Below are positions 34,506-43,853 of a DNA stretch of 64,000 nt, piece after piece. How positions within the stretch are numbered: the stretch's first letter is position 1; each line of letters starts with the position of its first letter. A program made the position numbers and the translations under genes. Source of the DNA: Pseudoduganella danionis (GTDB lineage Bacteria > Pseudomonadota > Gammaproteobacteria > Burkholderiales > Burkholderiaceae_D); NCBI RefSeq assembly GCF_009720775.1, contig NZ_WNKW01000006.1, forward strand, positions 124,001 to 188,000, in the 5' to 3' direction. The notes beneath the pieces are model-generated. The model did no database searches and had not been told where the DNA came from. It saw nothing but the letters and a program-made list of their open reading frames with translations.

Positions 34506-35987
34506 ATGAGCAGTCCCGCTAGCCGCTTCAAAGTTCCCAACACCCTGATCATTCTGCTGTTCATCGCCCTGTTCGTGGCCCTGCTGGTGCCCTGGGTGCC
34601 GGCTGGCTATTTCGAAAAAGGCGTGGCCATCTCGCTCGATTCCTACCGCGTGGCCGAGCACAACATCCATATCGCGTGGTTCGCCAGCGGCAAAGAGGTC
34701 GGTCTGTTCAATGCGCCGTTCGAGGGCATGACCTCGGGCAGCCGCACCGGCTCGGCCATCGGCGTGATCGCCTTCATCCTGCTGGTGGGCGGCGCCTTCG
34801 GCGTCATCAACGCCAGCGGCGCGGTCGATCGCGGCCTGCTGCGCCTGATCGCCATCACGGGCGACCATCCGCGCCTGCTGCTGGGCAGCCTGTTCGCCGC
34901 CTTCGCGGCTGGTGGCGCCGTGTTTGGCATGGGCGAAGAAACCATTGCCTTTCTGGCCCTGCTGCTGCCGCTGATCCGGCGCATGGGCTATCCGCCCGAA
35001 GTGGGCGTGATGATGACTTATGTGGCCAGCCAGATCGGCTTCGGCACTTCGTGGATGAATCCTTTCGGCGTAGCGCTGGCACAGGGCATCGCCAACGTGC
35101 CGCTGCTGTCGGGCGCACCGCTGCGCATCGTGATGTTCGTAATCTTCGTCAGCACCGGCATTGCCTTCACGCTGTGGTACGCCGAGCGCCACCGCAAGCC
35201 GCAGCCATTGCCAGACCACGCTGCTGCGACGGACAACAGCGCCCCCGTTGACGCTCACGCCAGCGCCAGCACCGGCGCCGAGGCTGGCCAACCTGCCGCG
35301 CTGGCCAGCGCCAGCATGACCGCAGCCGACCGCCTTATCCTGGCCGGCATCGTCGCCACCATCATCTGGATCGTCTGGGGCGTGGTGGCGGCCGGCTACT
35401 TCATACCGGAAATCGCCACCCAGTTCGTCACGCTATGCTGCTACACGGCGCTGATCGCAATCTGCGCCAAACGCCTGACGGCCGATGGTGCAGCCGAAGC
35501 CTTCATCAACGGCGCCCAGCAACTGATGCCGGCCGTGCTGGTGATCTCCATGGCCAAGGGCATCGAGTATCTGCTGGGCGGCTCCAATCCGCACGCGCCT
35601 TCCGTGCTCAACACCTTCCTGCACAGCATGGGCACCATGCTGGAAACCTGGCCGCCGATCTTGGCGGCACAAGGCATGCTGGCCGTGCAGACGGCGTTTA
35701 CGTTCGTGATCCACTCCGGCAGCGCGCAGGCGGCCATCAATATGCCGCTGATGGCCGGCCTGTCCGATCTGGTGGGCGTCACGCGCCAGACGGCCGTACT
35801 GGCCTATCAGTTAGGCAATGCCATGGCGAATATGAGCGTACCGACCGGCGCCATCCTGATGGCCACGCTCGGCGTAGCCGGTGTGCCATGGACGCGCTGG
35901 TTCGGCATCATCTGGCGCTTCCAGTTGCTGATCCTGCTCATGTCCATGGGCATGGTGGCATTTGCCGTACTGTATGGCTATAACTGA
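34506..35987 (+). CDS. DcuC/YfcC-type membrane permease
   Basis: A 493-residue integral membrane protein with about 12 hydrophobic segments. The start FKVPNTLIILLFIALFVALLVPWVPAGYFEKG and later GSRTGSAIGVIAFILLVGGAFGVINASGAVD, EETIAFLALLLPL and FVIHSGSAQAAINMPLMA fit the C4-dicarboxylate carrier DcuC/YfcC group, which includes basic amino-acid and peptide carriers. A hydrophilic Ala/His-rich loop is near residue 240. It follows the TonB receptor and precedes a racemase-type gene by 32 bp. In this setting, uptake of arginine, ornithine, aspartate or the Asp-Arg dipeptide is plausible; the substrate is not proven. Confidence 0.85.
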   Translation: MSSPASRFKVPNTLIILLFIALFVALLVPWVPAGYFEKGVAISLDSYRVAEHNIHIAWFASGKEVGLFNAPFEGMTSGSRTGSAIGVIAFILLVGGAFGVINASGAVDRGLLRLIAITGDHPRLLLGSLFAAFAAGGAVFGMGEETIAFLALLLPLIRRMGYPPEVGVMMTYVASQIGFGTSWMNPFGVALAQGIANVPLLSGAPLRIVMFVIFVSTGIAFTLWYAERHRKPQPLPDHAAATDNSAPVDAHASASTGAEAGQPAALASASMTAADRLILAGIVATIIWIVWGVVAAGYFIPEIATQFVTLCCYTALIAICAKRLTADGAAEAFINGAQQLMPAVLVISMAKGIEYLLGGSNPHAPSVLNTFLHSMGTMLETWPPILAAQGMLAVQTAFTFVIHSGSAQAAINMPLMAGLSDLVGVTRQTAVLAYQLGNAMANMSVPTGAILMATLGVAGVPWTRWFGIIWRFQLLILLMSMGMVAFAVLYGYN

Positions 35988-36019
35988 TCTGCTGATTTTC
36001 GCTTAACTTCTGGCTCACC

Positions 36020-37180
36020 ATGAATCCACACTATCTGCACTGCCCTGTTCCCGTTTCCCCCGCCGCGCAGGCGCGCGTGCCGGCGCTCGACCGGATCGAC
36101 CTGATCACGGTACGCATCCCATACCTGCGGCCGTTCTCCACCAGCGTCCATACCTGGGCGGCCAAGGAAGCGTTGCTGCTGCGGCTCGAATCGGGCGGCG
36201 TGGTGGGCTGGGGCGAATGCGTGGCCGATCCCGATCCGTTCTACGCCAGCGAAACTACCCAGACGGTGCGGCATATCTTCAAGGATTTCCTGCTGCCGCT
36301 GCTCACGCCGGGCCAGACGCTGGCTGAATTGCTGGCTAGCTGGAGCCCTGTGCGTGGCCACGGCATGGCCAAGGCCATGCTGGAAAACGCCCTGCTCGAT
36401 CTGATCGCACGCCAGCAGGGCGTGCCGCTGCACCAGTTGCTGGGACTGAGCCCACGCCCCATCCAGTCCGGCGTGGCGCTGGGCATACAGCCATCTATCG
36501 AAGCACTGCTGGAAGCCGTGAGCGATGCGCTGCGCCGCCCCTACCACCGCGTCAAGCTGAAGATCATGCAGGGCAAGGATGTGGAGTGGGTGGCGGCCGT
36601 GCGCGCTGCCTATCCCGATATCTCGCTGATGGCCGACGCGAATGGCGACTACGGGCTGGAACATGCGCCCATATTGCGCCAGCTCGATGCCTTCAATCTG
36701 ACCATGATAGAACAGCCGCTGTCCTACAGCGACATCGTGCAGCACGCCGCGCTGCAGCAGCAACTGCGCACGCCCTTGTGTCTCGACGAATCCATCCATG
36801 ACCTCGACGATGCGCGCTCGGCGCTGGCGCTCGATGCGGCACGCATCATCAATATCAAACAGGGACGGGTGGGCGGCATGATCGAATCGCTGCGCATTGC
36901 GGCGCTGTGCGAGCAGGCCGGTGTGGGCGTGTGGTCGGGCGGGATGGATGAAACAGGCATAGGCCGCGCCTTCAATATCCAGTTGCAGGCGGCAACGGGA
37001 TTCACGCTGGCGGGCGATACGGCCGAAACGGCCAGCTACTTCAAGGAAGACATCGTCGACCAGCCGGTAGTGCTGGCCGACGATGGCTATATCGCCATGC
37101 CCATGGGGCCGGGCATAGGCGTCAACGTACTGGAAGAACGCGTGACGCGCTACACCCTCAACCGCGAGCGCATACGCTAG
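36020..37180 (+). CDS. N-succinylamino-acid racemase / o-succinylbenzoate synthase-type enolase-superfamily enzyme
   Basis: A 386-residue muconate-lactonising-type enolase-superfamily protein. The catalytic lysine pair is in RVKLKIM, metal ligands in MADANGDY, MIEQPL and CLDESI, and the second lysine in IINIKQGRVGG. The late VWSGGMDETGIGRAFNIQLQ is characteristic of the NSAR/OSBS branch. No menaquinone genes are adjacent, so N-succinylamino-acid racemisation or dipeptide epimerisation is the more likely job. With an arginine succinyltransferase and an acyl-amino-acid hydrolase nearby, it may help convert D- to L-amino acids through N-succinyl forms. It follows the permease by 32 bp, probably one operon. 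Confidence 0.85.
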   Translation: MNPHYLHCPVPVSPAAQARVPALDRIDLITVRIPYLRPFSTSVHTWAAKEALLLRLESGGVVGWGECVADPDPFYASETTQTVRHIFKDFLLPLLTPGQTLAELLASWSPVRGHGMAKAMLENALLDLIARQQGVPLHQLLGLSPRPIQSGVALGIQPSIEALLEAVSDALRRPYHRVKLKIMQGKDVEWVAAVRAAYPDISLMADANGDYGLEHAPILRQLDAFNLTMIEQPLSYSDIVQHAALQQQLRTPLCLDESIHDLDDARSALALDAARIINIKQGRVGGMIESLRIAALCEQAGVGVWSGGMDETGIGRAFNIQLQAATGFTLAGDTAETASYFKEDIVDQPVVLADDGYIAMPMGPGIGVNVLEERVTRYTLNRERIR

Positions 37181-37204
37181 GACATGCGCTGCGGCTGATC
37201 CGGC

Positions 37205-40030
37205 TTAAGGCTTGGTGGCCGGTGCCGGTGCTGCGGCGGGAGCCGCAGCGGCGGCTTTGGCGAAGTCGCCCGCCTTGACCACCGAAATGGCTTCCGGCTT
37301 CAGGTTGGCGCGCAGCGCTTCGTTGACCTGTGCCAGCGTCAGCGCACTGACCTTGGCTTCCAGATCCTTCTCGAAGGCCATGGTACGGCCAAAGCTCAGA
37401 TAGTTCGACAGGCGGTTAGCCAGACCGTTATCGCTGGTGCGGCTGACCTGCTGCGATTGCAGCCATGCCTTCTTGGCGTCGACCAGTTCTGCCTCGGTGA
37501 AGCCTTCCTTGAGTACCTTGTCGATTTCTTCGCGCAGCGCCGCTTCCACCTTGACGGTGTTCTGCGGTGCACTGATGGCGAAGGCCAGCCACAGACCGGC
37601 CGGATCACGCGACGGCACCGACAACTGCGAACCGATACCGTAAGACAGGCCTTCCTTCTGGCGGATACGGTCGGCCAGACGGCTGCGCAGCGCGCCGCCA
37701 CCGAGCATATAGTTACCCATCAGCAGAGCCGGATACACGGCCGCATCATCCTTCAGCGGTACCGGCTGTATCGCCAGCAGCACGGAGTTGGCCTTGTCCG
37801 GCGTTTCCAGCGTCACCTGCTGGCCCGCCACCGGCTTCATTTCAGCAGGAATACGCACATAGGCCTGCTCGGCTTTCCAGTTGCCGAACAGTTTGGCCGC
37901 CTGTGCCTGCACCGCTGCCACATCGAAGTCACCCACTACCGACAGGCTGCCGGAGGCGGCCCCGTAATAAGCCTTGTGGAAGGCCTTGACCTGCTCCAGC
38001 GTCACGGCTTTTTCTTCCGCCAGTTGTTCCGGCAGCGTCTTCACATAGCGCACATGGCCCTGCGGGAAGGGGTTGGTCAGGCGGCGCATCGCCACGCTGG
38101 CCAGCGGCTGCGGTTCCGTCATCTGCTGCTCGGTTTCCGCAATCGATTCGCGCTGGCGCTCGGAGAAGTCCTTCTCGCTCAGGGCCGGATGCATCAGCGA
38201 CTCGCCCAGCAGATCCAGCGCTGCCGCCAGATTCTCGCGCGTGGTAGTGACACTGGCCGTGATGCCTTCCGCACCACCGGAGACATTCACATTGGCTTTG
38301 AGCTTGTCGAAGCTATCCTTGACTTCCTGCCGCGACAGACGCGCAGTGCCGTCTATCAGCAGCGCCGCCGTCATTTGACCGATGGCTGCTTTGCCTTGCA
38401 GGCTAGCGGCAGTGCCCATGCGCAGATGCACAGTGGCGCTGACGGTATTGCCCTTGGTGCTCTTGGACAGCAGCGCCAGCTTCATGCCATTGGCCAGCGC
38501 GGAACGCTGCACACGCTGCTCGATATTGTCCGGGCTAGGGTCGAACACTTCGCCCTGCGCGATCACGGCGCGGCCCTTGTAGTCCTTGACCAGTGCCGCG
38601 ATGTCCGGCGTTTTCGGCACTTCCGTGCGGTCGGCGCTGTCGGTCGGGATAAAGCGTGCCAGCGTACGGTTGGAGGCCTTCAGATACTTCACCGCAGCGG
38701 CCTGCACGGCAGCAGCATCGATGGCTTCCACCTGATCGCGACGCTGGTGGAACAGACGCCAGTCGCCGGCTGCCTGCGCCGTCGTCAGAGCGATGGTGAA
38801 GCGTGCCGTGTCATTGACGATCTGGTCGATTTCCTTGGCGATGGCCACTTTGGCGCGCGCCACCTCGGCGTCCGTAATCGGATTAGCCTTGATATCTTCC
38901 AGTGTCTTCAGCATGGCTTCTTCCACCGTTGCCAGCGATACTTCTTTCGGCACCACGGCGCCGAACAGATGGTAGCCCGGTTCCATCTGGTTGAGATCCA
39001 TCTGGAGCACGTTAGAGGCCAGCTTGCTATCGACCAGCGCCTTGTGCAGACGACCACTCGGCGCATCGGTCAGAATTTTTCCCAGCACCTGCAGTGCGGC
39101 AGCATCAACGTGGCTGGCCGGTGCGACGTGGTAGCCGGTGGCCAGCAACTGGGTGCCGCCGCTGCGGCGAATGTTGACGAAGCGTTCGCCATCCTGGGTC
39201 GGTTCGCTGGTGTAGGTCGGCACCAGCACGCGGGCAGGCTTGCGGATCTTGCCGAACAATTCGTTAATCTGGGCCAGCACCTTGCTTTCATCGAAGCGGC
39301 CCGCCACCATCAGAATCGCGTTGTCAGGCTGGTAGTAGCGCTGGTAGAACGCGCGCAGACGATCGACGCTCACGCCTTCGATATCGGAGCGCGCACCGAT
39401 GGTGGACTTGCCGTAATTGTGCCAGTCGAACGCCACCGCCATGGTGCGCTCCAGCGTGACATCGAGCGGATCGCTCTCGCCCTGCTCGAACTCATTGCGC
39501 ACCACCGTCATTTCACCCTTCTGGGTCTTGTTATTCCACAGGTCGTCCTGGCTGATCGGCGAATTCACCATGCGATCGGCTTCCAGCGCCAGCATCTGCT
39601 TCAGATTGTCGTCATTGGCGGGGAAGGTGGCGAAGTAGTTGGTGCGGTCATACCAGGTGGTGCCGTTGAAGCGGCCGCCGATCTGGTTCAGCACTTCCAC
39701 CGGCGACTTAGTGCCTTTCTTGATACCGAAGTTGGCGGTCGGCTTGAACAGCAGGTGTTCGAGCAAGTGCGCCATGCCCGTCTCGCCATAGTTCTCGTGG
39801 CGCGAACCGACCATGTAGACGATGTTGGTGGTCAGGGTAGGTTTGCTGGCGTCAGGGAACAGCAGCACGCGCAGGCCATTGGCCAGACGGTATTCGGTAA
39901 TGCCTTCAACAGATGTGACTTTAACGGGCGCGGCCTTGGCAGCAGCAGCAGCGGCCGGTGCAGCCGTGGTGGTGGCAAACGCGGGCGACAGTATGCCGGC
40001 GCTGAGCATGATGGCAGTAATTAGCTTCAC
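37205..40030 (-). CDS. M16 family (pitrilysin/insulinase) zinc peptidase, exported
   Basis: A 941-residue M16 protein composed of two homologous halves. It begins with GTG (AGGGGC upstream), a signal peptide and an Ala-rich linker. The N-terminal half carries the inverted zinc motif HLLEH (H88, E91, H92) with the distal Glu in EVVRNEFEQGE-like TVVRNEFEQGESDP. The C-terminal half (from about 480) lacks the motif, as normal for the family. It degrades peptides in the periplasm. The C-terminus is an Ala/Pro-rich tail. It converges on the racemase-type gene with only 24 bp between. Confidence 0.93.
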   Translation of the reverse strand: MKLITAIMLSAGILSPAFATTTAAPAAAAAAKAAPVKVTSVEGITEYRLANGLRVLLFPDASKPTLTTNIVYMVGSRHENYGETGMAHLLEHLLFKPTANFGIKKGTKSPVEVLNQIGGRFNGTTWYDRTNYFATFPANDDNLKQMLALEADRMVNSPISQDDLWNNKTQKGEMTVVRNEFEQGESDPLDVTLERTMAVAFDWHNYGKSTIGARSDIEGVSVDRLRAFYQRYYQPDNAILMVAGRFDESKVLAQINELFGKIRKPARVLVPTYTSEPTQDGERFVNIRRSGGTQLLATGYHVAPASHVDAAALQVLGKILTDAPSGRLHKALVDSKLASNVLQMDLNQMEPGYHLFGAVVPKEVSLATVEEAMLKTLEDIKANPITDAEVARAKVAIAKEIDQIVNDTARFTIALTTAQAAGDWRLFHQRRDQVEAIDAAAVQAAAVKYLKASNRTLARFIPTDSADRTEVPKTPDIAALVKDYKGRAVIAQGEVFDPSPDNIEQRVQRSALANGMKLALLSKSTKGNTVSATVHLRMGTAASLQGKAAIGQMTAALLIDGTARLSRQEVKDSFDKLKANVNVSGGAEGITASVTTTRENLAAALDLLGESLMHPALSEKDFSERQRESIAETEQQMTEPQPLASVAMRRLTNPFPQGHVRYVKTLPEQLAEEKAVTLEQVKAFHKAYYGAASGSLSVVGDFDVAAVQAQAAKLFGNWKAEQAYVRIPAEMKPVAGQQVTLETPDKANSVLLAIQPVPLKDDAAVYPALLMGNYMLGGGALRSRLADRIRQKEGLSYGIGSQLSVPSRDPAGLWLAFAISAPQNTVKVEAALREEIDKVLKEGFTEAELVDAKKAWLQSQQVSRTSDNGLANRLSNYLSFGRTMAFEKDLEAKVSALTLAQVNEALRANLKPEAISVVKAGDFAKAAAAAPAAAPAPATKP

Positions 40031-40368
40031 TCTTGATAGCCCCTGTAAGAAAGTTAAGATTGATGATTATATAACTGCAAATCATGTCCAGATGAAAATT
40101 CTTTCATACAGTTAGAAAGCTGGAAGAGCGCCGCTTACTTGGCCCGGCTGCCCATCCAGCCCAGCATCTGAGCGTGCTGATATAGATCAACTCACTTAAC
40201 GTTCATACGCACTGCCTGCACGCTTTCGGTTGGTGCAGGTCCGCATAACTGACTTTTAACGCCCGATTTTTAGCGCTAGTGACAATTGTAGAGATTCGCA
40301 ATTTATTCACTCATGTACTATCCGCCCGCTATGACAGCATCAGACCCACCCAGACAGAAAGCAGAAAT
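40031..40368. other. Divergent intergenic promoter region
   Basis: The 338 bp between the M16 gene and the barrel gene is AT-rich and should carry both promoters. I see no RNA gene or additional ORF. Confidence 0.45.
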
Positions 40369-40908
40369 ATGTTAAAAAAAATAGTTGCCACCACCGTCCT
40401 GATCACGGCGGCAGGAATAGCCTGTGCACAAACCAGCCGTCCTGCAGGCAGCGGCGCATACCTTGGCGCGAGTTATGCGCGCGTGACCGTCAAGAACCTC
40501 ATGAGCGCCGGGGATGATGTGTCGCCATCCACGCTGGGCGCCGTGTTCGGCTACGACTTCAACCAGCACGTCGCGCTTGAAGCCCGTGTGGCTGGCGGCG
40601 TCGGCAGCGACACCATGAACCTCATGGGTGCAGACTTCCACGTGAAATTCAACCGGCTGGCCGGCGTCTATGCCAAATGGAGCCAGCCTATCGATGAAGC
40701 CTTGTCCGTCTATGGCATATTTGGCGCCACCAGTGGCAAGGTCAAGGTCAGCCTGGGCAGCATCTCGGACTCCAGCTCCAAGAGCAGCGCCAGTTTCGGT
40801 GCTGGTCTCAGCTATCAGATCACGCATTCGAGCGCTGTTTCGATTGAATATGCGCGCCTGTATTCCGACGCCAATGCCCTCAGCGTCGCGACCCGCTTCA
40901 ACTTCTAA
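40369..40908 (+). CDS. Small outer-membrane beta-barrel protein
   Basis: A 179-residue protein starting MLKKIVATTVLITAAGIACAQ (signal peptide). The mature part has alternating hydrophobic strands and ends in the aromatic RFNF, typical of an eight-stranded OmpA/OmpW-like barrel. I placed the start at 40369 because the upstream frame precedes the signal peptide without a ribosome site. Its role (adhesion, stability or small-molecule passage) cannot be told. Monocistronic, with a hairpin 45 bp downstream. Confidence 0.82.
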   Translation: MLKKIVATTVLITAAGIACAQTSRPAGSGAYLGASYARVTVKNLMSAGDDVSPSTLGAVFGYDFNQHVALEARVAGGVGSDTMNLMGADFHVKFNRLAGVYAKWSQPIDEALSVYGIFGATSGKVKVSLGSISDSSSKSSASFGAGLSYQITHSSAVSIEYARLYSDANALSVATRFNF

Positions 40909-40953
40909 TCCCGTCCTGACTGGATCAGGTAGATAAGGCAGCGCAACCAGCAG

Positions 40954-40980
40954 GCGGCCACCAGATCGTGCGGTGGCCGC
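40954..40980. terminator. Hairpin between convergent genes
   Basis: A 9-bp perfect stem (GCGGCCACC) with a 9-base loop lies between the barrel gene and the heme-binding-type gene. No U-run is present on either strand. Confidence 0.45.
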
Positions 40981-40981
40981 G

Positions 40982-41455
40982 CTAGCGGCTGGCCTCTACG
41001 CCGGCGCGGGCGATCTGCCCGTCCTGCGCGCTGGCGCCGCCGGACACGCCGATAGCACCGACCAGCTTACCGTTGAGCAGTATCGGTTCGCCGCCTTCTA
41101 TCATCAGCAGATCGGGCAAGCTCAGTAGCGCATTGCGGCCACCGGCAATCCCATCCTCCAGCGCCTTGCTGGGACGACGCATCATGGCCGCCGTGCGGGC
41201 TTTCTGAAAAGCGAAGTTGGGGCTGGCCGTCATGGTGTCATCCAGCACTTCCAGATACACGGGCGTGCCATGGGTATCGACCACGGCGACCGCCACATTG
41301 AGCTTCAGCTTGCGTGCCTCAGCCACAGCGCCGGCAGCAGTCTTCTTGGCCAGTTCCAGTGTAATTGGTGCACCATAACTCGGTTGCTGGGCCGCAGCGG
41401 GCAAGGCCAGCAGCAGCGTCGAAAGCAGGGCTATGCAAGGACGAACGAACGACAT
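40982..41455 (-). CDS. GlcG/HbpS-type heme-binding-family protein, exported
   Basis: A 157-residue protein with a signal peptide (MSFVRPCIALLSTLLLALPAAAQQ) and a GlcG/HbpS domain: ITLELAKKTAAGAVAEARKL, VAVAVVDTHGTPVYLEVLDD, FQKARTAA and GAIGVSGGASAQDGQIA. Family members bind heme or sense redox stress outside the cytoplasm; many have unknown function. A strong GGAGG precedes the ATG at 41455. It is a single gene with no obvious partner nearby. Confidence 0.88.
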   Translation of the reverse strand: MSFVRPCIALLSTLLLALPAAAQQPSYGAPITLELAKKTAAGAVAEARKLKLNVAVAVVDTHGTPVYLEVLDDTMTASPNFAFQKARTAAMMRRPSKALEDGIAGGRNALLSLPDLLMIEGGEPILLNGKLVGAIGVSGGASAQDGQIARAGVEASR

Positions 41456-41588
41456 CTCACACCTCCATAACGGGATAGGGAAGCAAGGAAAACTGCCGGT
41501 GAAACATTTCGTGCGAGCCAGACTATAACGCGCTTTCACACCACCGTGCCAAAAAACAGCCTAGCCGCCTGGGCCACCGATATTGCGC

Positions 41589-43448
41589 TCACGGCAGCCG
41601 CTGCACCGGGCACAGGCGGTAAGGATGGGCTTCCGTGCCCACATAGGCCGGATAGTTGCGGCAGCCGGCCGGCTGCAGGGCCAGCCCGTAATGGGCCAGA
41701 TGCTGCTGCACTTCGGCCTGCAGCGCCCCGTCTTCGGCGGCCAGATCAAGCCGATACTGGGCCTGCAGCACCAGCGTGCAGGCCTGCCCTGACGCGGCGG
41801 CGTCCGCCGCTGCCAGCGTCTGCACTTCTACCTGAAAGCGTACTTTGCGCAGCCAGCCATCGAGCCGCGCACAGTCGGCCGCGCTGGCCGTCAGGCCCAG
41901 CGCACGGGCCAGCGCCAGCTTGCGATCAGCACCGCTCTGGCGGATGTTCACGGCAGCCGGCAGCATCACATAATGCTGGCCCGTGCGCGCTGCGGCCTGC
42001 GCTTGCAGGCGCTGCAGATAGGCCGGTGATTCGGGGAAGCCGCTGCCTATGGCCATGAAGGCGACTTCCGGCTGGAAGAAACGGGTCAGCCATGCCATCG
42101 GCGTGCGCACCATGTAGACCACGCTGGCCTGCGGCTGCGCCAGTTGCGGCGCTTCGGCGCGGAAGGCCTGCGCCGTCCAGCCGCCATGCCCCCAGGTGAC
42201 GAACGGCAGTGTGTACAGCACGCACACAGCCAGCGCCCAGCCAGCCCAGCGCTGGGCCCGTGCCGCCGACATCAGCCCATGGCACAGCAGCCAGACCAGC
42301 AAGGGCGCCAGCAGCTCCAGCGGCACCAGATAGCGGTAAATACTGAACAGCTTCAGCCAGATCAGGTAGGCCAGCAGCACGAACACCAGCAGCACGCGCG
42401 CGGCCGGCGTCAGCGCGACCGGCATGCAGGCCATGTCAGGAGCAGTTTGCGTCGCCGTCACGCTGGCAGTGCGATAGCGGCACCACAGCAGACGCACGGC
42501 ATATGCCACCAATAGCAGCATCAGCAGCGGCCAGATCAGCTGGCGCAACGGCACTTCGGCAATGCGGGCGATATCGCGCGTGAAGATGAAAGGCCAGAAC
42601 AGTGCTTCCGTCAGGGTGTGCGGCAAATGGCCGATATCGAGCACGCCCAGCGGTGCCGCCAGCGGACTGCGGAAGATGTCATTAAACTGGGGGAATAACG
42701 GATTGCCATACAGCCGCCACATGCTGGCCCACCAGTAGCCGGCCGTGGCGGCCAGCCCGGCCAGCACGCCGACGCCGAACCACCAAGCCTGGCCGATGCG
42801 GCGCCAGAACGCTTGCGGCCACACCAGCAATGCCAGACACAGCGCCACCGCATAGTTGATATTGGTGAGTTTCAGCCCCGCCGCCGCGCCCATCAGCAAG
42901 CCCGCCAGCAGCAGTATGCGCACGCTGGCTGTCGCACCATGGCGCAGCAGCAGCGCCAATGCCCACAACAGCGGCAGCGCCGTCAGATTGTCACCCATGC
43001 TGTTGCCCAGCTCGGACAAAAAGCCCGCGCCCAGACAGCCCGCCAGCGCCAGCAGCAAAGCCACCCGCTGGCGCCCCGGCAGCAACTGGCGCGCCATCAT
43101 CGAGAGCGGAATGAAGTTCAGCCCGTGCAGCCAGCCGAAGACAAAACCGGCCAGCGGCGCCGGCGCATAGCGCGTCAGCAGGTAGTACGGCAGATCGAGC
43201 AGCGGATTGAAATAACTCTGGAAACCGGCCGGCGAGAAATCGATGGCCAGCCGGCCGTTCAGCAGCGCATACGGGTTGTACAGGTGGTAGTTGCGCATAT
43301 CCCAGCCATCATCCTGCCCGAGCAGCAGCGATTGCAGACCCAGCAGCAGCGGCACGATCAGCGCCGCATAGTAGGGCGCACGGGGATGGGACAAGATGGC
43401 GCTGCGGCGTACAAACCACGCCTCCAGCCGCTGGAACAGAGTCAGCAC
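41589..43448 (-). CDS. Polytopic membrane protein of a Gtr-like glycosylation operon
   Basis: A 619-residue protein with roughly 10-12 membrane segments and a soluble C-terminal part of about 200 residues. The first periplasmic loop carries DDGWDMRNYHLYNPYALLNGR, resembling the acidic loop of GT-C glycosyltransferases. It starts with GTG after a good AGGAG, 3 bp past the GtrA-like gene. In Gtr systems the third protein is the specific glycosyltransferase that moves a sugar from undecaprenyl phosphate to a cell-surface polymer. This is the likely role here; acceptor and sugar are unknown. I do not recognise a closer named family. Confidence 0.72.
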   Translation of the reverse strand: MLTLFQRLEAWFVRRSAILSHPRAPYYAALIVPLLLGLQSLLLGQDDGWDMRNYHLYNPYALLNGRLAIDFSPAGFQSYFNPLLDLPYYLLTRYAPAPLAGFVFGWLHGLNFIPLSMMARQLLPGRQRVALLLALAGCLGAGFLSELGNSMGDNLTALPLLWALALLLRHGATASVRILLLAGLLMGAAAGLKLTNINYAVALCLALLVWPQAFWRRIGQAWWFGVGVLAGLAATAGYWWASMWRLYGNPLFPQFNDIFRSPLAAPLGVLDIGHLPHTLTEALFWPFIFTRDIARIAEVPLRQLIWPLLMLLLVAYAVRLLWCRYRTASVTATQTAPDMACMPVALTPAARVLLVFVLLAYLIWLKLFSIYRYLVPLELLAPLLVWLLCHGLMSAARAQRWAGWALAVCVLYTLPFVTWGHGGWTAQAFRAEAPQLAQPQASVVYMVRTPMAWLTRFFQPEVAFMAIGSGFPESPAYLQRLQAQAAARTGQHYVMLPAAVNIRQSGADRKLALARALGLTASAADCARLDGWLRKVRFQVEVQTLAAADAAASGQACTLVLQAQYRLDLAAEDGALQAEVQQHLAHYGLALQPAGCRNYPAYVGTEAHPYRLCPVQRLP

Positions 43449-43451
43449 GGA

Positions 43452-43853
43452 CTACTCCTGAGGTTTCTGGGTAAACACGAAATAACGCGCCGCGATGAAG
43501 TTCACCGACATGCCGGCCAGCGAGCCCACGGCCACGGCCAGCGCGGGCAGCCAGAAATGCGCGGGCAGGCTATGTACCAGCAGACTGGAAACGCCGTAGT
43601 TGACGGCGCCGCCGCCCAGCATCACGGTCAGGTAGCGCCACCACTCGCGCCACGCGCTGCTGCCGCTGGCAGCAAACGTGTAGCGCCGGTTCAGCCGCCA
43701 GGTCAGCCACACGGCGGACAGAAAAGACAGCACCCGGCCCGAATAGAAATTGGCACCGGCCAGCATGGCCAGATACAGCACGGCCACATCGGCCGCGCAG
43801 CCCAGCACACCGTTGAAGGCAAAGCGCAATAACTGCTGCAGATTGCTACGCAT
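43452..43853 (-). CDS. GtrA-family membrane protein (flippase-like)
   Basis: A 133-residue protein with four membrane segments in the GtrA pattern: LLRFAFNGVLGCAADVAVLY, a basic RLNRRYTF motif, NYGVSSLLV and MSVNFIAARYFVF. GtrA-like proteins are thought to flip undecaprenyl-phosphate-linked sugars. The ATG at 43853 overlaps the end of the GT2 gene by 8 bp and was preferred to the upstream frame opening. It sits between the GT2 and GT-C-like genes, the normal three-gene order of Gtr loci. Confidence 0.87.
   Translation of the reverse strand: MRSNLQQLLRFAFNGVLGCAADVAVLYLAMLAGANFYSGRVLSFLSAVWLTWRLNRRYTFAASGSSAWREWWRYLTVMLGGGAVNYGVSSLLVHSLPAHFWLPALAVAVGSLAGMSVNFIAARYFVFTQKPQE

Noticed and set aside
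37457..40024. 855-codon plus-strand ORF opposite the M16 gene
   Set aside because: Antisense shadow with His/Gln-rich composition; the M16 motif is on the other strand.
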